NCBI GenBank assembly: GCA_023382265.1
Contig: JAMCPX010000022.1
Coordinates: forward strand, 1 to 64,000
Reading direction: 5' to 3'
From: Deltaproteobacteria bacterium
GTDB taxonomy: Bacteria > JAMCPX01
Length of the DNA stretch: 64,000 nucleotides
Shown here: one piece after another, positions 63,725-64,000 of the stretch
Layout of the letters: each line of letters opens with the position of its first letter
How positions within the stretch are numbered: the stretch's first letter is position 1
The notes under the pieces: model-generated
The model's database searches: none
Seen by the model: only the letters and a program-made list of their open reading frames with translations
Told to the model about the DNA's origin: nothing
Program-made: the position numbers and the translations under genes

Positions 63725-64000
63725 ATGATAAATCTTTTTTTGAAAATAGTGAGGACCCCCAAAAATATAATTCCGGTTAATACCGATGATCCCGAACAGG
63801 CGGAAATCATTGCCTTCGGCGAAAAAATACAGGACAAGGTAAAGCGATTGTTCAGAGGTTCCCTTTCCATAAGACAGATAGATGCTGGTTCCGACAATGC
63901 CTGCGAACAGGAACTCGTCGCCCTTTCCAATGCTTTCTATGATGTTGAACGTTTTGGTATCCATTTTGTAGCCTCCCCGAAACATGCGGATATGCTTATG
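63725..64000 (+). CDS. NuoB/HyfI-like small subunit, partial (runs off the window)
   Basis: 92 codons from ATG 63725 to the window end, no stop. The N-terminal 45 residues (FLKIVRTPKNI, QAEIIAFGEKIQDKVKRLF) precede GSLSIRQIDAGSDNACEQEL, then FYDVERFGIHFVASPKHADM. This is the small (NuoB-like) subunit of group 4 hydrogenases and related complexes, where the DAGSCNGCE loop holds the first two cysteines of a [4Fe-4S] cluster. Here the first Cys is Asp (SDNACE), so that cluster may be changed or absent. Such loss is compatible with energy-converting hydrogenase-related (Ehr) complexes without hydrogenase activity. No ribosome site is clear. Confidence 0.7.
   Translation, partial: MINLFLKIVRTPKNIIPVNTDDPEQAEIIAFGEKIQDKVKRLFRGSLSIRQIDAGSDNACEQELVALSNAFYDVERFGIHFVASPKHADMLM

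Noticed and set aside
63616-63985. Two minus-strand frames at the right end
   Set aside because: The + strand carries a clear NuoB-like protein with ERFGIHFVASPKHAD; the minus frames are its shadows.
1-64000. CRISPR array or tandem repeats
   Set aside because: No regularly spaced direct repeats were noticed on reading through the window.

Overview
The window looks like a chromosomal segment of a Gram-negative, moderately AT-rich (by eye), deltaproteobacterium-like organism. Support comes from an Omp85/TamB pair, an MsbA-like flippase with a DUF374 acyltransferase, a multihaem c-type cytochrome, and above all an AglRQS/Glt-like (TolQ/TolR/AgmX plus large TPR proteins) envelope machine of the kind known from Myxococcus and relatives. 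I cannot place it to species. Most of the window is densely packed housekeeping sequence with many ATGA/GTGA/TAATG gene overlaps. Decayed mobile or defence DNA is confined to the left end (about 0.9-1.5 kb), the tRNA-His flank (7.4-7.7 kb) and the right end (62.6-63.3 kb).

Layout. 0.2-1.5 kb: a small lipoprotein-like gene, then remnants of a REP-type Y1 transposase and of a restriction/methylase-type protein, and a promoter with an inverted repeat. 1.6-5.8 kb (minus): trmFO behind a three-gene set of GMC flavoenzyme, small Tat-like partner subunit and multihaem lipoprotein, probably one periplasmic dehydrogenase that passes electrons to cytochrome c. 5.9-9.5 kb (minus): YggT, an aldo/keto reductase, tRNA-His, a broken tyrosine integrase and an FGGY sugar kinase. 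9.8-11.4 kb (plus): nadB. 11.5-14.8 kb (minus): ileS-lspA.

14.9-35.5 kb is a run of about 20 kb on the minus strand. It reads grpE-dnaK-dnaJ, a zinc-ribbon response regulator, a beta-barrel/carboxypeptidase-regulatory-like protein, a secreted 211-aa protein, three TPR proteins (709, 1071, 332 aa), a small exported protein, TolQ/MotA-type, two TolR/ExbD-type, an FHA-like/TonB-like AgmX protein, purN, a degenerate Rossmann flavoprotein, an SRPBCC protein, cutA and a secreted metallophosphoesterase. The central 12 kb is the most system-like part of the window: a proton-channel motor (TolQ + 2 TolR) with a periplasm-spanning AgmX/PglI protein and outer-envelope TPR/barrel partners.

35.7-46.0 kb holds LysE, msbA-LPLAT (plus) and, facing them, yacG-tamB-Omp85 (minus), so this is an outer-membrane assembly neighbourhood. 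46.1-48.8 kb: two small or decayed lipoprotein-like frames, then an M23 endopeptidase, rlmE and an esterase. 48.8-52.5 kb (minus): fba-pyk-purB. 52.7-56.8 kb (plus): a mnmA-rhodanese-MauE-unknown-tiny ORF-ftsE-ftsX operon with a clear sigma-70 promoter lying only about 10 nt before the mnmA start. 56.9-62.6 kb (minus): an unknown helical protein, a one-Cys peroxiredoxin, a GT2 glycosyltransferase, a long-chain acyl-CoA synthetase and a Crp/Fnr regulator. 62.7-63.0 kb: an RHH antitoxin with its own promoter and palindrome, and a truncated PIN toxin. 63.4 kb to the end (plus): a DUF2249 protein and the first 92 codons of a NuoB/HyfI-like hydrogenase-type small subunit whose first cluster cysteine is replaced by Asp.

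Start codons were revised against in-frame upstream sequence and Shine-Dalgarno matches where the longest frame looked wrong (sub3, AKR, nadB, AgmX, grpE, pyk, fba, MauE, RHH, DUF2249).
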